Source: CAYQUC01 sp964420605
GTDB lineage: Bacteria > Pseudomonadota > Gammaproteobacteria > UBA6429 > Thiohalophilaceae
DNA length: 14,666 nt
Assembly: GCA_964420605.1 (NCBI GenBank)
Contig: CAYQUC010000084.1
Span: 1-14,666 of the forward strand
Direction of reading: 5' to 3'
Shown in pieces: positions 1 to 7,375 of this stretch; the stretch's first letter is position 1; each line of letters begins with the position of its first letter. Below the pieces are notes generated by a model, which worked only from the letters and a program-made list of their open reading frames with translations, made no database searches and was not told the origin of the DNA. Made by a program: the position numbers and the translations under genes.

Positions 1-1376
1 TTATTATATTTTTTAATTTCATGAGTAAGCATTTTTAATTTTTCTCTAATTTTACTTCCAACATATAATTTCGGATCAGAATGTTCTAACTTACCTTGCT
101 GTTCTCGTAATTTAATTGTATTCATGGCTTGCTCAAAAACATCAATTAAATTGAAGTTGTGTTCAATATTATCTTTAAATATCGCTCGGCCAAAATAAGT
201 AAAGTCATTTTTATTACTACAACCAAAAGATGTTTTATCTTTAGCCGAAGCAGTAAAAATTAAACTATATTGATCACGTAATGGTTCGATATAACCACCG
301 GAATAACATGCTGATACTAAAATAACACGGTATTTAATACCTGATGAGTCCAATATTTTCTTTAAATTGTTGGGATTTATTGAATTTAATTCTAACGACG
401 ACATCGTAATCGACAATTCATGTTTTTTAGAACCGTGGCTTGTCAAATATAAAAAAAGAACATCATCATTCAAATCAATTAATTTTCCAATATGATCCAA
501 CGTTAGTCTCAAATTACTTTTTGACGCTAACGGAATTTTTTTCATTGTTTTATGATTATTAATTAATGCAATTGAACGTCCTTTGGTATCATATACATCA
601 TCAAACATTCTTTGAGCGTAAAGAACTTCTTTCATAAAAACATCTTGAGTATCATAACTACCAAAGCCCACAAAATAAATATCTGTTATTCCAGATCGCT
701 GTGGTAATATTGTATGTCGTAAGCTTTCAATAAAATTAAATTGATTGTAATAAGTATTTTCTTGATTAATTGCATTATATTGCACAGCGCCATTATCAGC
801 ATTGTAGGACTTGTGCCACAAATTACCAAAATACAAATAATTTAATGGTACGCCAATTGTTATAAAATAAATAACGATGTTAAATACAATTCGTTTTCCG
901 CGCACATTAATTGCATTTGACATACTTCGAACAATAACTGCAGCCAGCCAAAGGTTAAACAAAATATACAGTAGATTATTTTTACCGTAAAATTGCCAAT
1001 AAGCCAAAGCAGGATAATTTCCACTAAAATACCAGATAATCAGAAAGAAAGGCCAAACACTCAACAGCATAATCAATAATGATAGAACGTCACCGTGATA
1101 GTTAGGCGCTTTTGAATAAAGATAAACAGCTATACTAAAGAGTAATAGCTGGCTTGCAATTGTTGCAACTCCAAAAATACTGAACTCAGGATTGGGGAAG
1201 CTCAAAAAAAAACTTCCGATAAATACGACACTAAATGTACATAGTACCAAAATCACTAATTGATCGTATGAAACAGAATATTCTTCAAGATCAACCCGTT
1301 TAAATATAAGCGACTTTAATCCATTTAACAGGTTTTGAGATAAGCCTTTAACTTCATTTACGACACGAGGATTCAT
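1..1376 (-). CDS. Multi-spanning membrane protein with C13 (legumain-like) cysteine peptidase domain, 3' end cut by window
   Basis: I read this by translating the minus strand; the frame stays open to the window edge, so about 458 residues are visible and the last few are missing. The start at 1376 is the first possible one: an in-frame TAG lies three codons upstream. About five hydrophobic segments (near residues 40-60, 68-89, 97-117, 134-149 and 163-183) form a membrane half. The C-terminal half carries the C13 signature: LTSHGSKKH with catalytic His at about 314, VSACYSGG with catalytic Cys at about 357, then a TASAKDKTSFGC stretch typical of bacterial C13 proteins. C13 peptidases are the legumain/GPI-transamidase family of clan CD and usually cut after Asn or Asp; the substrate here is unknown. 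It follows the M48 gene by 61 bp without an obvious promoter, so it is probably the last gene of that operon. No clear ribosome binding site is seen. Confidence 0.85.
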   Translation of the reverse strand, partial: MNPRVVNEVKGLSQNLLNGLKSLIFKRVDLEEYSVSYDQLVILVLCTFSVVFIGSFFLSFPNPEFSIFGVATIASQLLLFSIAVYLYSKAPNYHGDVLSLLIMLLSVWPFFLIIWYFSGNYPALAYWQFYGKNNLLYILFNLWLAAVIVRSMSNAINVRGKRIVFNIVIYFITIGVPLNYLYFGNLWHKSYNADNGAVQYNAINQENTYYNQFNFIESLRHTILPQRSGITDIYFVGFGSYDTQDVFMKEVLYAQRMFDDVYDTKGRSIALINNHKTMKKIPLASKSNLRLTLDHIGKLIDLNDDVLFLYLTSHGSKKHELSITMSSLELNSINPNNLKKILDSSGIKYRVILVSACYSGGYIEPLRDQYSLIFTASAKDKTSFGCSNKNDFTYFGRAIFKDNIEHNFNLIDVFEQAMNTIKLREQQGKLEHSDPKLYVGSKIREKLKMLTHEIKKYN

Positions 1377-1437
1377 ACAGCCATACTATCGCTGTCGCAA
1401 CATCATTACTAGTCAAACAGCAGCACGTTTTATGATT

Positions 1438-2301
1438 TCAAAGTTCAAGCCACGCCTTAAAATTATCCGGTAACGGTGTAATTTTGTTGGATAAATATTT
1501 ATCATTGATTTTTTGTATATTACTTATACGTTGCTCAGTCATGGGATGACTCGAGAAAAACTCCGGTATTTCAAGTCCCGCAGATTTAACTTGTAACGCC
1601 GTAAACAAATCACCCGCCCCATTTAGATGGCCGTAATTCGCTACAACAGCACCTATCGCTGATTTATCAGCTTCAAGTTCCATATCGCGATTGTACTTCA
1701 TTAGCGTTAGAAATCCTGTTTCACCTAAGAAGCTATCACCTACAGAGTCTGCCGATGCACCACTAATAATAGCCAAACCTAAACTAATCATAATGCCTCG
1801 TCCAAGACTTGTTATTGGGTGTCGGTGTTTTATGTGTGCAATTTCATGCGCAAGTAACATGGCTAACGCATTCTCATTAGGCAGTTTTTCTAGTAAACCG
1901 CGAAATAAAAATACATGTCCCCCTAATGTTGCAAAAGCATTCACAGTATCATTATCAATATAATGTACAGTAATATTCATTTCAGGCGGTAATTTTTCAG
2001 CCAACACAATCGCTTTAGTAAGCGTCTGTACATAATCTATTAGTGGCCCCTCACTCGTAAATGTTTCAAACGAAGAGTTTGTATACTTTTGCTCAAAATG
2101 AAATGGGATATAGGACGTTAAAAAATCAGCTAATAATATCAGTAACACCGCAAGAAGCCCAAGGACTGCAGCAATACCACTGGTTAGCCACAGAAACTCA
2201 TTGAGCGGATGTGATTTACTGGTGTTGATTCCTTCTGGTATTTTCGGATTAGAATACTCCAGCGGCTCAATCTCCTGATAATGGGATAATCGCAGTACCA
2301 T
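1438..2301 (-). CDS. M48 family zinc metallopeptidase, membrane-anchored
   Basis: This 287-residue protein has one strong hydrophobic segment (about residues 39-60) and then a peptidase domain. The zinc motif HEIAH is at 152-156 in the context LLAHEIAHIKHRHP, and the downstream ExxxD motif (E208 to D212 in YNRDMELEAD) supplies the third ligand; the late SHPMTEQRI (about 251) is also typical of M48. M48 includes HtpX, BepA and Oma1-type quality-control proteases. With one N-terminal anchor and the peptidase domain after it, it resembles the Oma1/BepA-like group more than four-helix HtpX. The start lies inside the upstream YbjQ-type gene (35-nt overlap), which indicates translational coupling; no good Shine-Dalgarno was found. 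The C13 peptidase follows 61 bp downstream. Family assignment is secure; substrate is unknown. Confidence 0.9.
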   Translation of the reverse strand: MVLRLSHYQEIEPLEYSNPKIPEGINTSKSHPLNEFLWLTSGIAAVLGLLAVLLILLADFLTSYIPFHFEQKYTNSSFETFTSEGPLIDYVQTLTKAIVLAEKLPPEMNITVHYIDNDTVNAFATLGGHVFLFRGLLEKLPNENALAMLLAHEIAHIKHRHPITSLGRGIMISLGLAIISGASADSVGDSFLGETGFLTLMKYNRDMELEADKSAIGAVVANYGHLNGAGDLFTALQVKSAGLEIPEFFSSHPMTEQRISNIQKINDKYLSNKITPLPDNFKAWLEL

Positions 2302-2722
2302 AGGCTAGCACTTCTACCGAACCAATCTGCTGACGTTGTCCTTTATAAATACTCGCGGTTTCAAGCTTAATATTGAAAACATATTTTGCACCCAAATCAT
2401 GCGCTTGAGATTTCATTCGTAAAACAGCTTCGCGGCGCGCTCGATCGAGTAATGTTTCGTATGATGTTATTCGACCACCCACAAGATTTCGTAATACTGA
2501 TATAAAACGCTTAAAATAATCAATAGAAACAACCACATTCCCAGTGACTAAGTGACATTTACTACCGCCATTTAAAATTGGTGGTGTCTTCATTGCAATT
2601 GCAGGTAATGAATTAAATTGTTTCTCACGCTTGATAATGGATTTATAGTGTTTTAATTCTGCATAACGACCAAAACCGTAACCAAGAGCAAGTAATACTA
2701 GAAAAATAATTAAATCATACAT
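2267..2722 (-). CDS. YbjQ-type (UPF0145, 'heavy-metal-binding domain') protein with N-terminal membrane anchor
   Basis: A 151-residue protein. Residues 3-19 are hydrophobic and look like a single membrane anchor, followed by a basic linker. Residues about 55-147 match the YbjQ fold seen in the next gene upstream: both have a GG..(S/G)YxELL/TLLD segment, a run of REAVxRM..QA...GA(N/K)xVxN(V/I), and the closing E(V/L)(L/F)AYGTA(V/I)I. YbjQ-family proteins are small and assemble into rings in solved structures; their function is unsettled, and the database label 'heavy-metal binding' is not proven. The start overlaps the stop of the upstream YbjQ gene by 1 nt (TAATG), and its end overlaps the M48 start. 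It may be a membrane adaptor for the peptidase; that is inference. Confidence 0.85.
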   Translation of the reverse strand: MYDLIIFLVLLALGYGFGRYAELKHYKSIIKREKQFNSLPAIAMKTPPILNGGSKCHLVTGNVVVSIDYFKRFISVLRNLVGGRITSYETLLDRARREAVLRMKSQAHDLGAKYVFNIKLETASIYKGQRQQIGSVEVLAYGTAIIPLSGD

Positions 2723-3042
2723 TATCGATCGTCCATAATAACCGCAGTGCCATACGCAAACAATTCTGCTGCACCCGCAGCGATACTGGAAGTGGAGAAT
2801 CGAACATTTAATACCGCATTTGCCCCAATTGAACTGGCTTGTTCAATCATTCGGTTAACAGCTTCATCACGCGATTCTTGCAATAACTCGGTGTAACCCT
2901 TTAATTCGCCACCAAAGATGTTCTTAAAACTGGCCATTATATCACGCCCCACATGTTTTGCCCGTACCGAGCTACCCTGTACTAAACCCAAATGTTTAGT
3001 AATTTGCTTACCGGGTACAATTTCAATATTGGTTATCATCAT
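2722..3042 (-). CDS. YbjQ family protein (UPF0145)
   Basis: At 106 residues it is the usual length for YbjQ (E. coli YbjQ is about 107). It shows the family pattern: an opening VPGKQITKHLGLVQGSSVRA, the central GGELKGYTELLQESRDEA, then a helix RMIEQASSIGANAVLNVRF and the closing ELFAYGTAVI. It has no signal peptide or membrane segment, so it is a soluble cytoplasmic protein. A weak GGAAA lies about nine bases before the ATG. It is the first gene of a four-gene run (YbjQ, anchored YbjQ, M48, C13) and follows ppnP by 79 bp. Soluble and anchored copies side by side suggest a mixed ring or a membrane-docked complex. Family assignment is firm; function is not known. Confidence 0.9.
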   Translation of the reverse strand: MMITNIEIVPGKQITKHLGLVQGSSVRAKHVGRDIMASFKNIFGGELKGYTELLQESRDEAVNRMIEQASSIGANAVLNVRFSTSSIAAGAAELFAYGTAVIMDDR

Positions 3043-3121
3043 AATAGTATTTCCAATTGTGCTGCATTCAGCATTAAATATAGTGTAAATTTAGTGATTT
3101 GGTGTTTTTAAAGTAAAATTA

Positions 3122-3439
3122 TTATTCGTCTACAAATGAACAACAATAATCCGTTATGGATTTTATTTTAACGGCAAATTTTGATTTTGCTGGAACCTCA
3201 AACGATTCACCAGCTTTAATCGCTTTCCAAGTATTTTCACCTTGTAATAATATCGCTAGCTCGCCAGACATAATATCCATGATTTCTTTTTTATTAGTAC
3301 TAAATTCATATTCACCTGGAAGCATAATACCTAAGGTTTTTTCAGAACCATCCGACAATCTAATGCTGCGGCTGGTAACCTTACCATCAAAGTAAATATT
3401 GGCATTTTTAATTATTGATACATTATCAAATTCTGACAT
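3122..3439 (-). CDS. ppnP: Pyrimidine/purine nucleoside phosphorylase PpnP
   Basis: This 105-residue cupin-fold protein closely follows E. coli PpnP (YaiE, about 94 residues): the core TLGIMLPGEYEFST, the IMDIMSGELAILL strand, GENTWKAIKAGESFEVPA and KSKFAVKI align without gaps by eye. PpnP splits a broad range of nucleosides (uridine, adenosine, guanosine, inosine and others) with phosphate to give the base and ribose-1-phosphate, in nucleotide salvage. The N-terminal extension of about ten residues (MSEFDNVSII) is variable among homologues. A GGAAG ribosome binding site sits about five bases before the ATG. It has its own probable promoter in the gap after mtfA, overlapped by a perfect palindrome. 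It is probably independent of the downstream YbjQ operon or co-transcribed by read-through. Confidence 0.95.
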   Translation of the reverse strand: MSEFDNVSIIKNANIYFDGKVTSRSIRLSDGSEKTLGIMLPGEYEFSTNKKEIMDIMSGELAILLQGENTWKAIKAGESFEVPAKSKFAVKIKSITDYCCSFVDE

Positions 3440-3473
3440 GATACTTCCACTTCCTATGTTTTTTATTGTACTG

Positions 3474-3499
3474 ATTATATATCAAAGCGTAATACGCTT
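3474..3499 (-). promoter_or_regulatory. Probable ppnP promoter -10 with overlapping 7-1-7 palindrome
   Basis: On the minus strand a perfect TATAAT (3479 down to 3474) lies 35 bp before the ppnP start. Just upstream is the palindrome AAGCGTA-A-TACGCTT (3485-3499), which would fall in the spacer and -35 area, where a repressor would act. No good -35 hexamer is visible. The palindrome could instead be the hairpin end of mtfA transcripts, but no T-run follows it. Confidence 0.4.
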
Positions 3500-3517
3500 G
3501 TTAAATTTTACAGTATT

Positions 3518-4297
3518 CTAACTTGTCATTCGATTTCGACGTTTACTTTTATTAAAATAAAAGACTTTAAATTGTTGATACACATCTGGGCATTCTTTTT
3601 CTAGGATGTCAGGAGCGGTAAAAAAATACTCCGTTATTACTGAAAAAAACTCACCTGGAGCCGTTGCGGCATAACTATTAATATTGCTGTCGCCTTCACG
3701 TTCAATTTGTTGATTTAACCGTTGATAAGCATTGCTTAATATATCTGTCCAATCTTGTCTATTCATTGAAGAGTGTAACGGTGGCATACCATTAGCACTA
3801 CCGGTTAACATATCAATTTTATGAGCAAATTCATGTAGCACCACATTATGACCATTTCGTGGAGAATGAACATCGTGGTACACATCGTCCCACGATAAGA
3901 CAATTGGCCCTCGAGACCAAGCTTCGCCGCTTAACACTCTATTTGATTTGTGAACTACCCCTGCGTTGTCGGTATACTCATTATCCACTTTAAATAAACC
4001 CGGATAAATAATTATTTCGTGTAAATCTTGATAATAATTAAAATGCAGATTAATTATTAGTAAGCAGGCCTGTGCCGCTATTAACACCTCCATATAAGAT
4101 GTTAGTTCAAGATCCTGAGCAGTACTAATGTGTTTTTTGTGTAAAAATCGACGAGTTAGTTTGCGTAATTTAATATTCTCATTTTTATTTAAATTTTTTA
4201 ATACTGGTGTTGTAGCAATAACCTGAAACCAAATTTCATCGGGTATTGCTTTTGATACAAATAACCCAAACAAATAGTTTTTAAAAACAGTAATCAT
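3518..4297 (-). CDS. mtfA: MtfA-type zinc-dependent peptidase (M90)
   Basis: A 259-residue soluble protein, about the length of E. coli MtfA (265). The gluzincin-type motif HEFAHKID is at residues 155-162 (zinc ligands H155, H159, catalytic E156), and the C-terminal block SYAATAPGEFFSVITEYFF (209 on) carries the conserved acidic residues that supply the third ligand. The upstream LSWDDVYHDVHSPRNGHNV stretch is also characteristic. In E. coli MtfA binds the glucose repressor Mlc and is an aminopeptidase; whether an Mlc target exists here cannot be seen. It is the outermost minus-strand gene of the left block, divergent from the dehalogenase gene, with 340 bp between the two starts. A possible promoter (TTGAAT, 16 bp, TATGTT on the minus strand about 40-65 bp upstream) is weak. 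Confidence 0.9.
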   Translation of the reverse strand: MITVFKNYLFGLFVSKAIPDEIWFQVIATTPVLKNLNKNENIKLRKLTRRFLHKKHISTAQDLELTSYMEVLIAAQACLLIINLHFNYYQDLHEIIIYPGLFKVDNEYTDNAGVVHKSNRVLSGEAWSRGPIVLSWDDVYHDVHSPRNGHNVVLHEFAHKIDMLTGSANGMPPLHSSMNRQDWTDILSNAYQRLNQQIEREGDSNINSYAATAPGEFFSVITEYFFTAPDILEKECPDVYQQFKVFYFNKSKRRNRMTS

Positions 4298-4508
4298 TTT
4301 TAACTCTGGTAATAGTAAACGCTAATACATCAACATATGGCATTAATTACTAAATTCAAGTAAATATCGTATAAATACACGATCATTTTCTACTAGCTTA
4401 AACTGACTTAGCTAAAGTCATAGTAAACCAATATTGATTTATTATTAACTTTACAATTCGTTAACGGCAATCGCTACTAATCTAAGGTTAGCCTGTTTTA
4501 TTTTATTC

Positions 4509-4539
4509 GCAATTTTGCATTTTAATATTGCAAAATTGC
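4509..4539. promoter_or_regulatory. Perfect 11-bp inverted repeat upstream of the dehalogenase promoter
   Basis: Arms GCAATTTTGCA (4509-4519) and TGCAAAATTGC (4529-4539) are exact reverse complements, separated by nine AT bases. Centre-to-centre arm spacing is 20 bp, about two helical turns, which fits a dimeric regulator. It ends three bases before the -35 hexamer at 4543, an activator-like position. It lacks a following T-run, so it does not look like a terminator. The binding protein is unknown. Confidence 0.5.
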
Positions 4540-4542
4540 TTA

Positions 4543-4572
4543 TTGAACAAGAAGTGTCTAGCAGACTATAGT
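4543..4572 (+). promoter_or_regulatory. Probable sigma-70 promoter of the dehalogenase gene
   Basis: TTGAAC (4543-4548), an 18-bp spacer and TATAGT (4567-4572) match the sigma-70 consensus well (4/6 and 5/6). Transcription would start near 4579, leaving a leader of about 60 bases before the gene at 4638, which has AAAGGA (4626-4631) as ribosome binding site. Confidence 0.5.
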
Positions 4573-4637
4573 AATTTAATAATCGAAATTTTTATTTTTT
4601 CAATTATAACTTTCAAACTTATTATAAAGGAAATACT

Positions 4638-5639
4638 ATGTTAAATAAAAAATTCATTACTTTATATAGCTTTTTATTATTTTTAATTTTTTCAAAATCT
4701 TTATTTGCTGCCACTGCAATTGATCCTTATGAATACAAACTAGCAAGACCAACGATTAGCTCTGAGTTTCCTTTTGACAGTAAATATCAAAATGTACTGG
4801 GTTATAAAATGCATTATGTAGAAATAGGCAATGGTGATCCCATTGTTTTTTTACACGGTAATCCTACATCGTCTTATTTGTGGCGCAATATTATTGGTCA
4901 TGCCCAACCCTATGGCCATGCGATAGCACTTGATTTAATTGGAATGGGAAAATCTGATAAACCAGATATTGCGTATACATTTAATGATCATTATCAATTT
5001 GTAGAAGAATTTCTAAATAGTCTCGAATTAGATCACATTACCTTAGTAGTACATGATTGGGGTGCTGCAATAGGATTCAATTATGCTCGACTACATCCAG
5101 ATAAAGTTAAAGCAATTGCTTTTATGGAAGGCGCGTTACCCCCCGTATTTCCGCTAAAATGTCAATCCGTCACTAATAACATGTTATGTGATTTCTTTTC
5201 TGATTTGCGAGATCCTGTTATAGGTTATAATTTAATAATTAAACAAAATCATTTTGTTGAAAACTTAATACCCGGTGCGATTAACCGTTCTATTGGTGAA
5301 CAAGAAATGAGTTTTTATCGAGCACCCTACCCAGACGAAACTTCTCGACTTCCGACCTGGGTTTGGCCTTTACAAATACCAATTGATGGTGTCCCAGCAG
5401 ATGTTACTAATACATTTTCAGAACTTAAACAATTTATGATGGACTCAGACATACCAAAATTATTACTCTACGCCTCTCCCGGAGCCATTGTTAACCCAGA
5501 TGCATTAATCTGGTATCGTAACAATCTAGAACACCTGGAAACAAAATTTATTGGCCAAGGAATTCATTACATACAGGAGGATCAACCAGAAGCAGTTGGT
5601 CGTGCTCTTTCGGACTGGTTACGCCGCCAAAAAGATTAG
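4638..5639 (+). CDS. Exported haloalkane dehalogenase-type alpha/beta hydrolase (HLD-II-like)
   Basis: The 333-residue protein starts with a Sec signal peptide (residues 1 to about 27, ending ATA before ID). The rest is an alpha/beta hydrolase with the residue set of haloalkane dehalogenases: HGNPTSS with halide-binding N75, HDWG with nucleophile D140 and second halide-binding W141, E164 in AFMEGALPP as the acid (position typical of subfamily II, LinB/DhaA), and catalytic H310 in QGIHYIQEDQP. These enzymes replace a halogen on an alkyl halide with hydroxyl from water. Most characterised members are cytoplasmic, so export is unusual. The mature part has only two cysteines (C175, C184), nine apart in the cap domain, which could form a disulfide in the periplasm. 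AAAGGA precedes the ATG by six bases. It is a single-gene unit with its own promoter and terminator. Substrate cannot be told; a related hydrolase activity is possible. Confidence 0.85.
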   Translation: MLNKKFITLYSFLLFLIFSKSLFAATAIDPYEYKLARPTISSEFPFDSKYQNVLGYKMHYVEIGNGDPIVFLHGNPTSSYLWRNIIGHAQPYGHAIALDLIGMGKSDKPDIAYTFNDHYQFVEEFLNSLELDHITLVVHDWGAAIGFNYARLHPDKVKAIAFMEGALPPVFPLKCQSVTNNMLCDFFSDLRDPVIGYNLIIKQNHFVENLIPGAINRSIGEQEMSFYRAPYPDETSRLPTWVWPLQIPIDGVPADVTNTFSELKQFMMDSDIPKLLLYASPGAIVNPDALIWYRNNLEHLETKFIGQGIHYIQEDQPEAVGRALSDWLRRQKD

Positions 5640-5672
5640 ACAAATAGTTAAAATCTAGTTAAGTTTATAACC

Positions 5673-5710
5673 AACACCGATAATTTAATACATCAATTAT
5701 CGGTGTTTTT
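5673..5710 (+). terminator. Rho-independent terminator of the dehalogenase gene
   Basis: A perfect 13-bp stem (AACACCGATAATT at 5673-5685 with AATTATCGGTGTT at 5695-5707) closes a nine-base loop and runs into a T-tract (5706-5710). It lies 33 bp after the stop codon. The other strand lacks a T-run, so it acts mainly for the plus strand. Confidence 0.9.
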
Positions 5711-5786
5711 ATTATTAAATTCTATTTTAGTGATTTTTTAGGATTGACATTCCAAGTTGGGATCGTTGGACGTAATACAATAGATA

Positions 5787-6326
5787 CTAGTAACTATAAA
5801 CAACTCCAAACAATGTTGAGGTTATAGTAGCACTCGAGACATCATTAAATTTTTGATACTCAGCTCTTAAAGAAAAATTCTCAACCAAGCTTATTTGCAG
5901 CCCAAAACCAGCACTCACTGTAGTACCCGATTCACTCTCAATATCAACGCCCAGTATAACTCCCGTAACGTGCCAATAAGTGAATCCAATTTTTCCAAAA
6001 AGATCCATTTTTTCTGTTAACGAGAAAAAACCTATAGCTGCAAAATCAATAACACTACCTTCCACTTTGAGAAACGGTTGACCACTTACTTTAAAATCAC
6101 CTAAATTTATATAAGCCCATTCTAGTCCTAAATTTTCATTTCTAGCACCAGCATATATTTTATAGCTTGATGCATGATCATAACCATTAAAGTCTAATAC
6201 CGAACTACCTCGAGATAAGCCAAAATAACTTTCAGCTAATACCCCATTACTCGTTAACAGCAACACAATTGACACGAGGATTGTTCTTATACTATTTTTT
6301 ATTTTTGTTTTATTTGTTGTTATCAT
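5787..6326 (-). CDS. Outer membrane beta-barrel protein, OmpA/OMP_b-brl-like
   Basis: A 179-residue protein with a Sec signal peptide (hydrophobic TILVSIVLLLTSNGVLA, cleavage near residue 31 before ESYFG). The mature part of about 148 residues alternates polar and hydrophobic residues in strands ending in aromatic residues (SYKIYAGARN, LGLEWAYINL, MDLFGKIGFTYW, FSLRAEYQKF) and finishes with a terminal aromatic (FGVVYSY), the usual BAM recognition end. This is the architecture of eight-stranded barrels (about 150-180 residues). A good AGGGA ribosome binding site (6337-6333) lies seven bases before the ATG, and a promoter is visible upstream. Divergent from another barrel gene at 6573, with which it shows no clear sequence similarity. 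Ligand or role unknown. Confidence 0.8.
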   Translation of the reverse strand: MITTNKTKIKNSIRTILVSIVLLLTSNGVLAESYFGLSRGSSVLDFNGYDHASSYKIYAGARNENLGLEWAYINLGDFKVSGQPFLKVEGSVIDFAAIGFFSLTEKMDLFGKIGFTYWHVTGVILGVDIESESGTTVSAGFGLQISLVENFSLRAEYQKFNDVSSATITSTLFGVVYSY

Positions 6327-6348
6327 TATCTATCCCTGAAATGCCAAA

Positions 6349-6376
6349 AATATAATTTATCTTCTGACAACGTCAA
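6349..6376 (-). promoter_or_regulatory. Probable promoter of the minus-strand beta-barrel gene
   Basis: On the minus strand TTGACG (6376 down to 6371), a 16-bp spacer and TATATT (6354 down to 6349) match sigma-70 well and sit about 23 bp before the start codon, giving a very short leader that still includes the AGGGA site. Confidence 0.5.
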
Positions 6377-6531
6377 TATTAAAGCCAGAATTATAATCTA
6401 TTTAATTAGCAGTAAGCATAATAAAATTAAAAATCCTGATAAACTAGGGTAATAATCGTTGATACATATTGAAACAAACATAGCCAAGAAAATAATTAGT
6501 TATAAAATGGCATAATATTAATGTTATAATC

Positions 6532-6540
6532 CAATATGTA
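6532..6540 (+). promoter_or_regulatory. Probable extended -10 promoter of the plus-strand beta-barrel gene
   Basis: TGTTATAAT is a perfect extended -10 element (TGn plus TATAAT). No good -35 is seen 17 bp upstream (ATAATA), which extended -10 promoters can tolerate. Transcription would begin near 6547, 26 bases before the GTG start. Confidence 0.5.
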
Positions 6541-6572
6541 CTAACTACGGCTTTAAATTAAAAGGATTTTCA

Positions 6573-7136
6573 GTGTCAAATAACAGTATAAAAATTATAA
6601 TAACACTATTTTTTCTTACCTTAAGTACAAACGCACTCTCAGCTAAATTTGTTTCTGAACTTAGTTTTCATACAGGTGGAGATGAACTCGCTAAAGCAAC
6701 ATTCGCCAATGGTGATACAAAGTCAATTAATGCAGGTGGTGGAATACAATTCGCAATTGGAACCAAAATTGAGCTTTCAAACAATACCTTCATTAAGGCG
6801 CTACTCGGATATAATTTTCACTCTGAGTCAATACCAAACGGTAGCGCCGAGTGGAAGTATGTCCCGATCAGTATTATGTATTTCAAAAAAACACGACAAT
6901 GGCTCCTAGGATCAGGAGTAACCCAACACATAACACCCAACTTATCAGGCACTGGTGATATTAGTTTTTTGAGTATTGACTACAACGACGCACTGGGTTT
7001 TGTTATTGAAGCGGATTATCGCTCTAGCTCAAATGGCTATATCGGCTTAAGATACACTATGATTACCTATGTTAGTCAGTTTAACAACAAAGTGGAAGGC
7101 AACAGTATCGGACTGGTGATGGGCGGTTTTTACTAA
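6573..7136 (+). CDS. Putative outer membrane beta-barrel protein of unknown role
   Basis: 187 residues read from a GTG start, chosen because AAAGGA (6561-6566) lies six bases upstream and the Sec signal peptide (IIITLFFLTLSTNALSA, cleavage about residue 24) then begins properly. The mature protein shows repeated amphipathic strand patterns (FIKALLGYNFH, YVPISIMYF, GFVIEADYR, GYIGLRYTMITYV) and ends in SIGLVMGGFY, a terminal aromatic as expected for an outer membrane barrel. At about 163 mature residues it would be a small eight-stranded pore or acyloxyacyl-type barrel; no catalytic motif was recognised. It is divergent from the beta-barrel gene ending at 6326. No clear terminator follows. Family not identified with certainty. 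Confidence 0.7.
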   Translation: MSNNSIKIIITLFFLTLSTNALSAKFVSELSFHTGGDELAKATFANGDTKSINAGGGIQFAIGTKIELSNNTFIKALLGYNFHSESIPNGSAEWKYVPISIMYFKKTRQWLLGSGVTQHITPNLSGTGDISFLSIDYNDALGFVIEADYRSSSNGYIGLRYTMITYVSQFNNKVEGNSIGLVMGGFY

Positions 7137-7335
7137 AAAATCGAACAATCCAAAGTAGTTATGTGAATACCATTTTGTCGTTGATGATAAAAATCGTCAT
7201 TCAATAAAAAGTCATGCTCAGTAAACCCGCTATCACTTTTTTATTTTCGTTAGTCTAGACTCTTGTTGCATCACAAATCATCAGTTTCATAATCAAACAA
7301 TTCGTTACCAGGCTCTACTGTGCCCCAGCAATTAT

Positions 7336-7358
7336 AAATTGCATTTAATATGTATCTT
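7336..7358. promoter_or_regulatory. Candidate NsrR operator 1
   Basis: Left arm AAATTGCATTT and right arm ATATGTATCTT, separated by one A, match the known gammaproteobacterial NsrR site (AAGATGCATTT, one base, AAATGCATCTT) at 18 of 22 arm positions by my count. It covers the -35 hexamer and most of the spacer of the probable nsrR promoter, so binding would block RNA polymerase. Confidence 0.6.
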
Positions 7359-7367
7359 ATGTATATT
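7339..7367 (+). promoter_or_regulatory. Probable nsrR promoter
   Basis: TTGCAT (7339-7344), exactly 17 bp, then TATATT (7362-7367) is a good sigma-70 arrangement. Transcription would start near 7374, giving a leader of about 150 bases before nsrR. The hexamers lie within or between the two NsrR-like palindromes. Confidence 0.55.
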
Positions 7368-7375
7368 CTTACTTT

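Larger units (their letters stand above)
4298..4637. other. Divergent intergenic region, mtfA / dehalogenase
   Basis: This 340-bp AT-rich stretch holds no credible gene. It contains the promoter of the dehalogenase gene, a long perfect inverted repeat just upstream of that promoter, and presumably the mtfA promoter on the other strand. Nothing else was recognised. Confidence 0.6.

Noticed and set aside
1691..1963. Plus-strand 90-residue open frame
   Set aside because: Antisense to the M48 peptidase gene, which has complete motifs; no ribosome binding site or known domain.
5744..5749. TTGACA after the dehalogenase terminator as a plus-strand promoter
   Set aside because: No -10 at 16-18 bp and no plus-strand gene downstream.
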